NCBI GenBank assembly: GCA_963710815.1
Contig: CAVQCA010000062.1
Coordinates: 78,730-142,729, forward strand
DNA: 64,000 nt
Source of the DNA: CAVQCA01 sp963710815
GTDB taxonomy: Bacteria > Pseudomonadota > Gammaproteobacteria > UBA9214
Direction of reading: 5' to 3'
Positions 55,727 to 64,000 of this stretch are shown here, piece by piece. The notes under the pieces are model-generated. The model was not told the DNA's origin and did not search any database. It was given only the letters and a program-made list of their open reading frames with translations. Numbering within the stretch: position 1 is the stretch's first letter; each line of letters starts with the position of its first letter. Position numbers and translations under genes: made by a program.

Positions 55727-57733
55727 ATGTCGCAGCCATTGATAAGACTGGAAAACCTCGCGGTGCGAATCGGCAGCGGGGCAAGGGCTGTGCGTCCCGT
55801 CGATGGCATCAGCCTCGAGATCCACCGGGGCGAGGCCTTCGCGCTGCTGGGCGAGTCCGGCTGCGGCAAGTCCATGACCGCGCTCGCCATGATGCGCCTG
55901 CTGCCGCAGCCGGCTGGTCGTATCAGCGCCGGCCATGTGTATCTCGACGGTGAGGATCTCACCGCGCTGCCGGAGATCGAGATGCGCCGCGTGCGCGGGC
56001 GGCGCATCGCCATGATCTTCCAGGAGCCGATGACCTCGCTCAATCCGGTGCTGACCATCGGCGAGCAGATCGGCGAGTCGCTGCGCCAGCACCATGGCAT
56101 GAGGGGGCGCGTCGCCCGCGATCGGGTGCTGGAACTGCTCGACGCCGTGGGCATACCGGATGTCAGGCGCCGCCAGGCGGAATATCCGCACCAGCTTTCC
56201 GGCGGCATGAAGCAGCGCGTCATGATCGCCATCGCGCTGGCCGGCGAACCGGATCTGCTGATCGCCGACGAACCGACCACGGCGCTCGATGTCACCATCC
56301 AGGCGCAGGTGCTGGAGCTGCTGCAGCGGCTGCAGCGCGAGACGCACATGGCCATCCTGCTGATCAGCCATGATCTCGGCATCGTCGCGGGCATGGCCGA
56401 CCGCGTTGCCGTCATGTATGCCGGGCAACTGGTGGAGGAGACCACGCGCAACCGTTTCTATGCCGGGGCGCGCCATCCCTACAGCCGGAGGCTGTTCGAA
56501 TCGCTGCCGGCAGTCGGCAAGCGCGATCATGCCCTGGCGACCATCCCGGGCTTCGTGCCGCATCTCGATCGCGAGTTCGACGGCTGCCGCTTCGCCGAGC
56601 GCTGCGACCGGGTCTGGGACTACTGCCGCGGCCATGTCCCGTCCTGGGACCTGGGAGGCGAGGGTCATCACGTGCGCTGCCACCTCGTGGACCCCGCGGT
56701 GCGGGCGCCGGAGGCCGGCGTCACGGAGCGCGCGCCGCAACGGCATGCGGACATCGCCGCACCGGCCGGCGACACGCTGCTCGAAGTGCGCGACCTGAAA
56801 CTGCACTTTCCCATCCAGCGCGGCGTGTTCAGGCGCGTGGTCGGCCATGTCCATGCGGTGGACGGGGTCTCACTTGCCATCCCGCAGGGGCGCACGCTGG
56901 CCCTGGTGGGCGAGTCGGGCTGCGGCAAGACCACGGTAGGGAAGGGTATCCTGCAGCTGCTGCGCCCCACGGCGGGCAGCGTCCGCTTCGACGGCAGCGA
57001 GCTGACGCAGCTGCGGGGGGAGGGGCTGCGCCGACGCCGCCGCGATTTCCAGTTCATCTTCCAGGATCCGTATTCCTCCATGAATCCGCGCATGCGGGTG
57101 GGCGATATCGTGGAGGAGGGCATGATCGCGCAGCGCCTCGGCCGCTCGAAGGCGGAGCGGCGCGGGCGTGTCGAGGAGCTGTTCGGACAGGTGGGATTGT
57201 CGGCGGAGCACCTGCATCGCTATCCGCACGAATTCTCCGGCGGACAGCGCCAGCGCATCTGCATCGCCCGCGCCCTGGCCGTCAATCCGCGACTGGTGAT
57301 CTGCGATGAGCCCACCAGCGCGCTCGATGTCTCGGTGCAGGCGCAGATCCTGAACCTGCTGAAGCACCTGCAGAACCGGCTCGGCCTGTCCTATCTGTTC
57401 ATCACGCACAACCTGTCGGTGGTGGCCTATCTGGCCGACCGGGTGTCGGTCATGTACCTGGGGCGGATCGTCGAGGAGGGGCCGGTCGCCGGGGTGCTGG
57501 AACAGCCGCGCCATCCCTATACGCAGGCGCTGCTCTCCGCCGTGCCGCAGATCGAGGCCGACAGCGAGCGCCGGGTGATCCGTCTGGAAGGGGAGCTGCC
57601 GTCGCCGGCCAACCCGCCGCCGGGCTGCCATTTTCATCCGCGCTGCCCCGCCGCCATGCCGGTGTGCCGGAAACATTACCCCGGGGAGTCGGGCGGCGGC
57701 GATCACCGGGTGCACTGCTTTCTCTATTCCTAG
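55727..57733 (+). CDS. YejF-like fused double ATP-binding subunit of a peptide ABC transporter
   Basis: 668 residues carrying two complete nucleotide-binding domains, as in YejF. Domain 1 (~1-260): GESGCGKSMTALAM, LSGGMKQRVMIAIALAG, LLIADEPTTALD. Domain 2 (~360-610): GESGCGKTTVGKGILQ, FSGGQRQRICIARALA, LVICDEPTSALD. Each ends in an oligopeptide-type C-terminal Cys-rich segment (FAERCDRVWDYC; HFHPRCPAAMPVC), as in OppD/OppF. ATG at 55727 (MSQPLIRLENLAVRIG). It powers the two upstream permeases. Confidence 0.95.
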   Translation: MSQPLIRLENLAVRIGSGARAVRPVDGISLEIHRGEAFALLGESGCGKSMTALAMMRLLPQPAGRISAGHVYLDGEDLTALPEIEMRRVRGRRIAMIFQEPMTSLNPVLTIGEQIGESLRQHHGMRGRVARDRVLELLDAVGIPDVRRRQAEYPHQLSGGMKQRVMIAIALAGEPDLLIADEPTTALDVTIQAQVLELLQRLQRETHMAILLISHDLGIVAGMADRVAVMYAGQLVEETTRNRFYAGARHPYSRRLFESLPAVGKRDHALATIPGFVPHLDREFDGCRFAERCDRVWDYCRGHVPSWDLGGEGHHVRCHLVDPAVRAPEAGVTERAPQRHADIAAPAGDTLLEVRDLKLHFPIQRGVFRRVVGHVHAVDGVSLAIPQGRTLALVGESGCGKTTVGKGILQLLRPTAGSVRFDGSELTQLRGEGLRRRRRDFQFIFQDPYSSMNPRMRVGDIVEEGMIAQRLGRSKAERRGRVEELFGQVGLSAEHLHRYPHEFSGGQRQRICIARALAVNPRLVICDEPTSALDVSVQAQILNLLKHLQNRLGLSYLFITHNLSVVAYLADRVSVMYLGRIVEEGPVAGVLEQPRHPYTQALLSAVPQIEADSERRVIRLEGELPSPANPPPGCHFHPRCPAAMPVCRKHYPGESGGGDHRVHCFLYS

Positions 57734-57769
57734 AGAATTCGACAGCGTATGCGGCCCGACAGGCTGTAG

Positions 57770-57786
57770 GGTGCGCCCTGCGCACC
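57770..57786. repeat. short REP-like inverted repeat
   Basis: GGTGCG-CCCTG-CGCACC inside a TGTAGGGTGCGCCCTG context, 37 nt after the ATPase stop. It could act as a weak RNA hairpin; there is no T-run. Confidence 0.5.
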
Positions 57787-57846
57787 GTGATAAACTGCAG
57801 CACTTTCAATCGATATCAACCTGATCTTCCGTAACTCGAGGCAACC

Positions 57847-59035
57847 ATGAGCATCAAGTCCTTTCATCCCCCCGTCCGCACCCTGATGGGGCCGGGTCCC
57901 TCCGATGTCAATCCGCGCATCCTGGAGGCGATCTCACGCCCGACCATCGGCCACCTCGACCCGGTGTTCGTTGCCATGATGGACGAGATGAAGGAACTGC
58001 TGCGTTACGCCTTCCGGACCGACAACCGGCTCACCATGCCGGTATCGGCGCCGGGGTCGGCGGGCATGGAGACCTGTTTCGTCAACCTGGTGCAGCCGGG
58101 CGACAAGGTGGTGGTCTGCCAGAACGGCGTCTTCGGCGGACGTATGAAGGAAAACGTCGAGCGCTGCGGCGGCACGGCGGTCGTGGTCGAGGACGCCTGG
58201 GGTACGGCCGTGGACCCGAACAAGGTCGAGGACGCGCTCAAGGCCAACCCGGATGCCGCCATCCTCGCCTTCGTGCATGCCGAGACTTCGACCGGCGCCC
58301 TCTCCGATGCGAAGACGCTGGCGGAAATCGCCCACCGCCATGACTGCCTGACCATCGCGGACACGGTCACCTCCCTCGGTGGGGTGCCGCTTGAGGTCGA
58401 TGAGATGGGGGCTGGATGCGGTGTACTCCGGTTCCCAGAAATGCCTGTCCTGCGTGCCCGGACTGTCGCCGGTCACCTTCAACCAGCGCGCCCTCGACGT
58501 GGTCGCCTCGCGCCGGCAGCGGGTGCAAAGCTGGTTCCTTGATCTCAACCTGGTACTCGGCTACTGGGGCGGTGAAGGCAAGCGCACCTACCATCACACC
58601 GCACCGGTCAATGCCCTGTATGCCTTGCACGAGTCGCTGGTCCTCCTGGAGGAAGAGGGCATCGAGAATGCCTGGGCACGTCACTGGAGGAACCACGAGG
58701 CGCTCAAGGCCGGCATCGAGGCCATGGGCCTGGAATTCGTGGTGCCGGAGGGTGAGCGTCTGCCGCAGCTCAACGCCATCTCCGTGCCTGCGGGCGTGGA
58801 CGAGGCCGTGGTGCGCGCTAAACTGCTCACCGAATACAATCTCGAGATCGGCGCCGGACTGGGTGCCATGGCCGGACGGATCTGGCGCATCGGTCTGATG
58901 GGTTACGGCAGCAACCGCACCAATGTCCTGTGTTGCCTGGGCGCGCTCGATGCGGTGCTCGCCGGCATGAAGGCACCGATCAATGCGGGTGTCGCGGTCG
59001 AGGCAGCGCGCGCGGTGTACGCCGGCAAATCCTGA
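57847..59035 (+). pseudogene. class V (alanine/serine-glyoxylate type) aminotransferase, one-base frameshift
   Basis: PLP aminotransferase of the AGXT/serine-glyoxylate group. The first frame (MSIKSFHPPVRTLMGPGPSD ... FVHAETSTGALSDAKTLA ... TVTSLGGVPLEVDE) breaks at ~58405. The next frame continues WGLDAVYSGSQKCLSCVPGL (PLP Lys) to NAGVAVEAARAVYAGKS. Removing one A between GAG and TGG restores a continuous 395-residue protein of normal length. It lies between the ABC transporter and folD; with glycerate kinase at 34 kb it could belong to serine/glyoxylate metabolism (inference). Confidence 0.9.
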
Positions 59036-59112
59036 AGGGCAGCGACGCGATCTGACGTCATGTTGAAATACGAACTGGGATTAACCTGACCTGGTGCGTA
59101 TCGAGTAACACC

Positions 59113-59213
59113 ATTTTCACCGCAAAGACGCAAAGGACGCAAAGAAACTCATGATAAAAACCAATTAAATGTCTTTGCGTCCTTTGCGTCCTTTGCGTCT
59201 TTGCGGTGAGTTT
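59113..59213. repeat. ACGCAAAG-family palindrome, copy 3 (most complete)
   Basis: The left arm is ATTTTCACCGCAAAGACGCA then AAGGACGCAAAG. The right arm is CTTTGCGTCCTTTGCGTCCT then TTGCGTCTTTGCGGTGAG, with one more 7-nt unit than the left. AACACC precedes the left arm. The loop is AT-rich (AAAAACCAATTAAATG). It sits directly before folD, 23 nt from the start codon. Confidence 0.9.
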
Positions 59214-59235
59214 AGTTCTTTCAGAGGAATCACTA

Positions 59236-60081
59236 ATGCCAGCGATCGTGCTTGATGGTAAATCGCTTTCAATACAGATGGAGGCCGATCTCGCCATACG
59301 CGTTGCGAAACTCAAAACGGCATCACAAGGCAGGGTGCCCATACTCGCGACGCTGCTTGTCGGCAATGATCCGGCCTCCGGAACCTACGTCAGGATGAAA
59401 GGCAATGCCTGCCGGCGCGTGGGTATGGACTCCCTGCGCGTCGATCTTCCCGAGACGACTACCACGGACGAACTGCTGGAAAACATCGAGGCTCTGAACG
59501 TCAACCCGGATGTCCACGGCATCCTGCTGCAGCACCCGGTGCCGAAACAGATCGACGAGCGCCGCTGTTTCGACGCCATTGACCTGGCAAAGGACGTTGA
59601 CGGTGTCACCACGCTGGGCTTCGGCCGGATGGCGATGGGGGAGCGGGCCTACGGGTCGGCCACACCCGCCGGCATCATGAAACTGCTGGCGCATTACGAC
59701 ATTCCTCTCTCGGGTCGTCGCGCCGTCGTCGTCGGACGCAGTCCCATCCTCGGCAAGCCGATGGCCATGATGCTGTTGAACGCCGATGCCACCGTGACTA
59801 TCTGCCATTCACGCACCCGGAATCTCCCGGCCCTCATCGCGGAGGCGGACATCGTCGTCGGCGCCGTCGGACGGCCGGAATTCATCAAGGGTGACTGGAT
59901 ACGCGAAGGTGCCGTGGTGGTCGATGCCGGGTATCACCCTGGCGGGGTCGGTGACGTCGAACTCGCCGCCGTGATCGATCGCTGCACCGCCTACACGCCG
60001 GTACCCGGCGGTGTTGGCCCCATGACCATCGCCACGCTCATCGAGCAGACCGTCGATGCCGCGGAGCAGGCGCTGGGATGA
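59236..60081 (+). CDS. folD: bifunctional methylene-THF dehydrogenase / methenyl-THF cyclohydrolase
   Basis: Interconverts one-carbon folates with NADP. 281 residues from the ATG at 59236, with AGAGGAATC ahead. Catalytic Lys in SGTYVRMKGNACRRVGM-type region (TYVRMKGNACRRVG); GILLQHPVPKQIDERRCFD; cofactor loop VVGRSPILGKPMAMMLL; C-terminal PVPGGVGPMTIATLIEQT. The palindrome copies flank it on both sides. Confidence 0.97.
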   Translation: MPAIVLDGKSLSIQMEADLAIRVAKLKTASQGRVPILATLLVGNDPASGTYVRMKGNACRRVGMDSLRVDLPETTTTDELLENIEALNVNPDVHGILLQHPVPKQIDERRCFDAIDLAKDVDGVTTLGFGRMAMGERAYGSATPAGIMKLLAHYDIPLSGRRAVVVGRSPILGKPMAMMLLNADATVTICHSRTRNLPALIAEADIVVGAVGRPEFIKGDWIREGAVVVDAGYHPGGVGDVELAAVIDRCTAYTPVPGGVGPMTIATLIEQTVDAAEQALG

Positions 60082-60146
60082 GGGGAGAGTGAAATCCGTG
60101 ATTTTCTGTAAACGAAATACCTAAACTGCTGTTCGTACCAAAACAC

Positions 60147-60240
60147 CATTTTCAACGCAAAGACACAAAGTTCGCAAAGATTTCTGTGTAGCGAAAAACA
60201 AATAAATACCTTTGCGTTCTTTGCGCCTTTGCGTTGAAGA
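60147..60240. repeat. ACGCAAAG-family palindrome, copy 4
   Basis: Left ATTTTCAACGCAAAGACACA then AAGTTCGCAAAG; right CTTTGCGTTCTTTGCGCCTT then TGCGTTGAAG. AACACC precedes it, as in copy 3. It occupies most of the gap between folD and msrB (convergent). Confidence 0.85.
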
Positions 60241-60308
60241 AATTTCTTTATGAATGGCGCTCCAGGTAAACGCCATCCTGCCCTATGGTTTAATATTACC
60301 GTGTATGG

Positions 60309-60905
60309 TCACTTGAACAGCTTGAGATACTCGCCGTAGCCTTCCTTCTCCATGTCCTGTTTGGGGATGAAACGCAGCGAGGCCGAGTTGATGCAGTAGC
60401 GCAGGCCGGTCGGCTTGGGGCCGTCGTCGAATACATGCCCGAGGTGTGAATTCGCCTCGCTGCTGCGCAGTTCGGTGCGTTTCATGAAAAACCGTCTGTC
60501 GGTGTGTTCCACGATGGACGCTTTCGAGATCGGCCGGGTAAAGCTGGGCCATCCCGTGCCGGAGTCGAACTTGTCCCGGGAACTGAACAGCGGCTCGCCC
60601 GAGACGACATCGACATAAATGCCGTCCTCATGATTGTTCCAGTATTCGTTATGAAACGCCGGCTCCGTCCCTTCCTCCTGGGTCACTTCGTATTGCAGCG
60701 GCGTCAGGCGCTGCCGCAACTCCTCCTCGCCGGGTTTGTGGTAGGCGGTTTGCGCGCTGTGGGTCGAAGCCGTCTCGACGGGTTTTCCATTCATGGCAGT
60801 GGCATCCTGTGAGGTCGGGTGACTGATAACCGTGGCTGCCAGCAGCAATGCCGCCGTGACCAGCACGGCACCGACGCCTACCGCCATTACAGTGGGTCGA
60901 TTCAT
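60309..60905 (-). CDS. msrB: peptide-methionine (R)-S-oxide reductase, membrane-anchored
   Basis: Repairs methionine-R-sulfoxide. 198 residues from the ATG at 60905. A N-terminal hydrophobic anchor or signal (VGVGAVLVTAALLLAATVIS), then an MsrB domain: YEVTQEEGTEPAFHNEYWNN, DSGTGWPSFTRPI, RSSEANSHLGHVFDDGP, and the catalytic Cys in LRYCINSASLRFIP. The zinc CxxC pair of some MsrBs is absent. Probably periplasmic. Confidence 0.95.
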   Translation of the reverse strand: MNRPTVMAVGVGAVLVTAALLLAATVISHPTSQDATAMNGKPVETASTHSAQTAYHKPGEEELRQRLTPLQYEVTQEEGTEPAFHNEYWNNHEDGIYVDVVSGEPLFSSRDKFDSGTGWPSFTRPISKASIVEHTDRRFFMKRTELRSSEANSHLGHVFDDGPKPTGLRYCINSASLRFIPKQDMEKEGYGEYLKLFK

Positions 60906-61084
60906 GACACCCCTTGCACTCATCCAAGTTTAGTGAAGTATAGATGCTGTCAACAATTATGACAGCACGCGTGGAGAGGGGTTCCGGCGCTGTCGTCACC
61001 CCACGCGATTATCGCACCATCGGAGCGGGTCCGGTTTTTTTATAGCCATACGTCGCGAATGGGATTTCCGCCGCACGAGGCGGC

Positions 61085-61103
61085 TATAATTCACACAGTG
61101 TGC
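61085..61103 (+). promoter_or_regulatory. possible promoter with CACAC-A-GTGTG palindrome
   Basis: TATAAT (61085-61090) is followed by TCACACAGTGTG, a perfect 5-bp inverted repeat where a repressor could sit over the start point, 55 nt upstream of the DUF3530-like gene. No good -35 is seen. The rest of the 253-nt divergent gap with msrB holds nothing clear. Confidence 0.35.
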
Positions 61104-61158
61104 AATGGTCGTCCTCACGGGTGAGGAATATCTGCGCGGATTACATCGAGGAGTGTTC

Positions 61159-61947
61159 ATGAAGCCTGTCCTGTCCCTTTTGATCGGGGTGTCGGCCCTG
61201 CTGCTGGCATCAATTTCCCATGCAGACAGCGTCTCCGATACCGCCAAGGAACAACGCTGGGCCGAGCAGATTACCGACCAGTTGATTGTCGGCGAACCCG
61301 TCTGGCTGCAGGCGGACGGCGATCGCTTCCTCTCGATCTACACACCGGCGGAAACCGGGACACCCAGGGGAACGGTGCTGCTGGTGCATGGTGTCGGTGC
61401 CCACCCGGACTGGCCACAGGTCATTCATCCGCTGCGCAGCGGGTTGTCGGAAAAAGGCTGGCGGAGTCTGTCCATCCAGATGCCGCTGCCGCGGCCAGGG
61501 GCTGACGAGACGGACGGGGCGGTGCTGCTGCGCGAAGGCGGTGACCGTCTGCAGAGCGCACTGACCTGGCTGGCGGGCAAGGGCATGACGCCGGTTACCC
61601 TGATCGCACACAGCCGCGGCTGCGCCGATGCCCTGCGCTTTGCCGCGACGCATGCCGACGGCCGTATCACCTCACTGGTGGTGATCGGTGTCAACGGGAG
61701 CTACGATGACCTGCCGGATGATCTCGGCCCGATCCAGTCCCTGAAGCACGTCAAGCTGCCCGTACTCGATCTCTACGGTGAGTTTGATCGAGAGGGTGTG
61801 ATCAAGACGGCGCCGGAACGCCACCATGCGGCAGCGGGCAATCCCGGATATCGACAGGTCAAGGTGCCCGGCGCGGACCATTTCTTCGATGGCCAGGAAA
61901 CGTCATTGCTCAACGAGGTCACGCGATGGCTGCAAAACCACCCGTGA
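61159..61947 (+). CDS. exported DUF3530-like alpha/beta hydrolase
   Basis: 262 residues from the ATG at 61159, with a signal peptide (VLSLLIGVSALLLASISHAD). Alpha/beta-hydrolase features: GTVLLVHGVGAHPDWP (oxyanion region), nucleophile in LIAHSRGCADALRF (x-H-S-x-G), later Asp in VLDLYGEFDRE and a catalytic His in PGADHFFDGQE. Looks like a periplasmic esterase-type protein of unknown substrate. Converges with ygfZ with 26 nt between stop codons. Confidence 0.85.
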   Translation: MKPVLSLLIGVSALLLASISHADSVSDTAKEQRWAEQITDQLIVGEPVWLQADGDRFLSIYTPAETGTPRGTVLLVHGVGAHPDWPQVIHPLRSGLSEKGWRSLSIQMPLPRPGADETDGAVLLREGGDRLQSALTWLAGKGMTPVTLIAHSRGCADALRFAATHADGRITSLVVIGVNGSYDDLPDDLGPIQSLKHVKLPVLDLYGEFDREGVIKTAPERHHAAAGNPGYRQVKVPGADHFFDGQETSLLNEVTRWLQNHP

Positions 61948-61949
61948 TA

Positions 61950-61973
61950 CAAAAAAGGGTTGTCCCTTTTTTG
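61950..61973. terminator. bidirectional intrinsic terminator
   Basis: CAAAAAAGGG-TTGT-CCCTTTTTTG is a perfect ten-pair hairpin with T-runs on both strands. It lies exactly in the 26 nt between the two convergent stop codons (61947 and 61974) and can end both transcripts. Confidence 0.92.
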
Positions 61974-63024
61974 CTAATCGGCGAAGGGATAGGGCAGCGC
62001 CTCAAGGGTGAACACCGGACCGTCGCTGGAAGCCAGGTGCAGATCGCCGGCTTCCGCTGCGCTGATCTGGAGGACGGCGAGCGCGGCATAGCCGCCGTCG
62101 GGGTGGGGCCTGGCGTCGACGAGCTGACCGGCTGCCTGCGTGCTGTCTCGGGGGTATACAGCGCCTCGCCTGGCGATCGGCGGGGTGTCCGTCGCGATGC
62201 GTCCGGCATACATGCGGCGCTTGAGTGCACCGAGGTACTGGGTGCGCGCCACGATCTCCTGTCCGGGGTAGCAGCCCTTGCGGAAGTTCACCCCGTCGAT
62301 GAGCTGGAGGTTGAGCATCTGCGGGATGAACTGCTCGGCGGTGCTCGCATAGACATTCGGCAGGCCGGCCTGGATTTCGGTGAGCTGCCAGGCGTCCAGG
62401 CCGACCGGGGCTCCGCGCACGTTCAGCGTGTCCCAGAGCCGTTTCGCGGCATCGAACGACAGGGCATAGACCTCGAAGCGGGGATGGATGCCGGGGACCC
62501 GCAGCACCGACAGGTCCTGCGTGTGGACCGCATCGTTCGGCTGTTCCGGCAGGGCACCGAGTGCGGTGATCAATCTCCTCCGCGGCATCTTTGCCCGTGA
62601 CGCCGATACGAATGAAGTTGTCCGTGGCATCCTCCAGCATGACCTCGGCGCGCAGGACATAGCGGCGCAGGCGCTCCAGCACGGCATCGAGCGTGTCCAG
62701 CGGCAGCCGCAGGTAAAACGTATCGCCGCGCCGGAACAGGCGGAACAGGCCAAGGACACGCCCCTTCGGCGTGCAATAGGCGCTCAGCTGGCTGTGGCCT
62801 TCATCCACCTGTTTGACATCGTTGCTGAACTGGCCCTGCAGGAAGTCGGCGGCGTCCTTGCCGTGAACGGAGATCACGCCCAGATGGCCCAGGTCGGCGA
62901 ACACCAGACCGGTGACGGCGATCTCCAGTTCGCGTTCCGGGTTGCCGTAATGAACTACGATATCATCCACGAATTCGGCACCGGCGTCATCGCCAAGAAA
63001 GTTTCTCCAGAGGTTTTTCATCAT
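61974..63024 (-). pseudogene. ygfZ: folate-dependent Fe-S maturation protein YgfZ, one-base frameshift
   Basis: YgfZ/IBA57 family, tetrahydrofolate-binding helper of iron-sulfur enzymes. First frame from ATG 63024: MKNLWRNFLGDDAGAEFVDD, then VISVHGKDAADFLQGQFSND to TGKDAAEE, breaking near 62574. The next frame continues LITALGALPEQPND and carries the hallmark KGCYPGQEIVARTQYLGALK, ending YPFAD. Total is 350 codons plus one base; deleting one A on the minus strand gives a normal ~349-residue protein. The start may be 63021. Confidence 0.92.
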
Positions 63025-63057
63025 ATGGCCTTTTAGGGTGAAAGAAATCACACTTTG

Positions 63058-63227
63058 CCTAGGAGCCTGTCGGACTTGGGATTGATCTACTGCGCTGGAG
63101 GGAGAGAGGCCCATATTTCCCCGATTTCTCGTTGCGTAGAATGGCCATGCGCCTCGAAATCGTGAAAATCTGTTCTCGCTCTCCCACCATGCTCGCTACG
63201 ATCACCCAAGTCCGACAGGCTCCTAGG
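63058..63227. mobile_element. MITE-like element with perfect 23-bp terminal inverted repeats
   Basis: 63058-63080 (CCTAGGAGCCTGTCGGACTT plus GGG) and 63205-63227 are exact inverse copies; the pairing continues imperfectly inward (ATTGATC on the left, GATCAC on the right). Nested inside are GGGAGAG/CTCTCCC (63100-63106, 63179-63185) and CGATTTC/GAAATCG. No ORF of note. It lies just upstream of ygfZ and may affect its promoter. A decayed relative is at 4749. Confidence 0.8.
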
Positions 63228-63261
63228 TCAGGATTTAAATACTATTCATTCATAATAGATA

Positions 63262-63352
63262 CAAGCTCGGCGCAAAGGCGCAAAGTGTCTGCTTGTTTTA
63301 GTTAAAAAATTTCTCTGCGTCCTTTGCGTCTCTGCGGTGAAAACGGCGTTTA
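63262..63352. repeat. ACGCAAAG-family palindrome, copy 5 (inverted orientation)
   Basis: Left arm CGGCGCAAAGGCGCAAAGTG; right arm CTCTGCGTCCTTTGCGTCTC then TGCGGTGAAAAC. The right side, read in reverse, gives GTTTTCACCGCAGAGACGCA, the conserved left end of copies 1, 3 and 4, so this copy is flipped. It lies between the 170-bp element and sdhC. Confidence 0.82.
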
Positions 63353-63502
63353 TGACCGAACATCGAAGTAAATGACTTGCGGATATGAACGAAAATTCTA
63401 GTTGAACCCGCACGGGCTGTCAGCCTTTCATCCGGCAGAGGGCCCGTGTCTGGTGTTCACCGCGGGGCGGTGGTATAAAAGCAGCCAGTCTTGAAGCCGC
63501 CC

Positions 63503-63883
63503 ATGCAAAACCAGCGATCAGCGCCTGTTTTCCTCAATCTTCTCCGGATTCGCTTTCCGGTCGGCGCCGTCACCTCCATCGCACATCGCCTCTCGGGCCT
63601 GTTGCTGTTCCTGTCGTTACCGGTGCTGGTCTACTGGCTGGACCTGTCGCTGCGCGATCCGGCAGGTTATGCAGACGCGCGCGAGTGGCTGCAGTGCGGC
63701 TGGGTGCGGCTGGCCTCGGTCGTCATCGTCTGGTCGCTGGTCCATCACCTGTTCGCCGGTCTGCGCTTTCTCCTCATCGATCTCGGGCTGGGCGTCGAGC
63801 GGACCGCGGCGCGCCGCTCCGCCTGGACGGTCAACGGGCTGGCGCTGCTGCTGGTGCTGGTCTACATCGGGTGGATCGTATGA
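63503..63883 (+). CDS. sdhC: succinate dehydrogenase cytochrome b556 subunit
   Basis: Membrane anchor of complex II, with heme b and the quinone site. 126 residues from the ATG at 63503 (a TTG at 63491 is also in frame). LNLLRIRFPVGAVTSIAHRL is the SdhC signature; the heme-ligand His is in the second helix (VWSLVHHLFAGLRFLLID); three hydrophobic helices. TGGTATAAAAGC about 30 nt upstream is a plausible -10. It overlaps sdhD by 4 nt. Confidence 0.95.
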   Translation: MQNQRSAPVFLNLLRIRFPVGAVTSIAHRLSGLLLFLSLPVLVYWLDLSLRDPAGYADAREWLQCGWVRLASVVIVWSLVHHLFAGLRFLLIDLGLGVERTAARRSAWTVNGLALLLVLVYIGWIV

Positions 63884-64000
63884 GCCGGCAGACCCACGCG
63901 CTGCGCGGCTGGCTCCTCCAGCGTTTCAGCGCGGTGTATCTGGCCGGCTTCCTGGTGTATCTCGTCATCCATTTCCTTACCCGGGAAAGTCACGGCTATG
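63880..64000 (+). CDS. sdhD: succinate dehydrogenase membrane anchor subunit, cut by window
   Basis: The ATG at 63880 overlaps the sdhC stop (ATGA) and opens MSRQTHALRGWLLQRFSAVY followed by LAGFLVYLVIHFL, the start of helix 1 of SdhD with the conserved Arg-Phe-Ser quinone-site block (LQRFSAVY). 40 residues visible; the rest, and presumably sdhAB, lie beyond the window. Confidence 0.9.
   Translation, partial: MSRQTHALRGWLLQRFSAVYLAGFLVYLVIHFLTRESHGY

Overview
The window is about 64 kb of GC-rich chromosomal DNA that reads as a free-living gammaproteobacterium. The gene order is classic for that class: queA-tgt-yajC-secD-secF-suhB; leuC-leuD-leuB-asd-fimV-truA-trpF-trpB-trpA-accD-folC-dedD-cvpA-purF-metZ; and tig-clpP-clpX-lon-hupB-tRNA-ppiD. 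fimV and the YgfZ, LpxH and PrmB genes fit the same class. A sulfur-oxidiser-like relative of Chromatiales is my guess only. There is no prophage, CRISPR array, resistance cassette or intact transposase gene; this is core housekeeping chromosome with small repeats between the genes.

Layout. 1-1.8 kb: 5'-part of an alpha-glucan phosphorylase (minus strand, cut by the window edge). 2.0-7.7 kb: tRNA-Leu, queuosine genes and the Sec accessory operon. 7.7-15 kb: suhB, a DUF3106 protein, an anti-sigma/ECF sigma pair, psd, a SCO1-like copper protein, prmB, two small unknowns and aroC. 15-33.7 kb: an MFS transporter, then the leucine/aspartate/tryptophan/fatty-acid/folate/purine/methionine biosynthetic run, ending in metZ behind a SAM-II-type riboswitch. 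33.8-38.8 kb: glycerate 2-kinase, a DUF455 ferritin-like protein, lpxH-ppiA and cysS. 38.9-46.5 kb: seven tRNAs in two groups surrounding the tig-clpPX-lon-hupB proteostasis block; lon carries a textbook sigma-32 promoter. 46.6-64 kb: ppiD, a DAACS symporter, fabI, a Yej-like peptide ABC transporter (four genes), a class V aminotransferase, folD, msrB, a DUF3530 hydrolase, ygfZ and the start of the sdh operon.

Three things stand out. (1) Five conserved genes (queA, leuD, fimV, the aminotransferase and ygfZ) are each broken by exactly one extra base, always in the +1 direction and always inside otherwise well-conserved sequence. This points to insertion-type sequencing error, although a real cause cannot be excluded from sequence alone. 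(2) The intergenic spaces hold two kinds of non-coding repeat. One is a MITE-like family with perfect 23-26 bp terminal inverted repeats: two intact members of 270 and 170 bp whose ends are related to each other, plus a decayed copy between yajC and secD. The other is a family of long imperfect palindromes built from an ACGCAAAG-like unit, with five copies between 49.8 and 63.4 kb and a variant between leuD and leuB. (3) The metZ leader has a SAM-II-like pseudoknot followed by an intrinsic terminator, with a visible possible competing pairing between them.

I found no clear new enzymatic or defence system. The most novel material is the repeat families, the unusual architecture of the Yej-like transporter, and the riboswitch-terminator arrangement.
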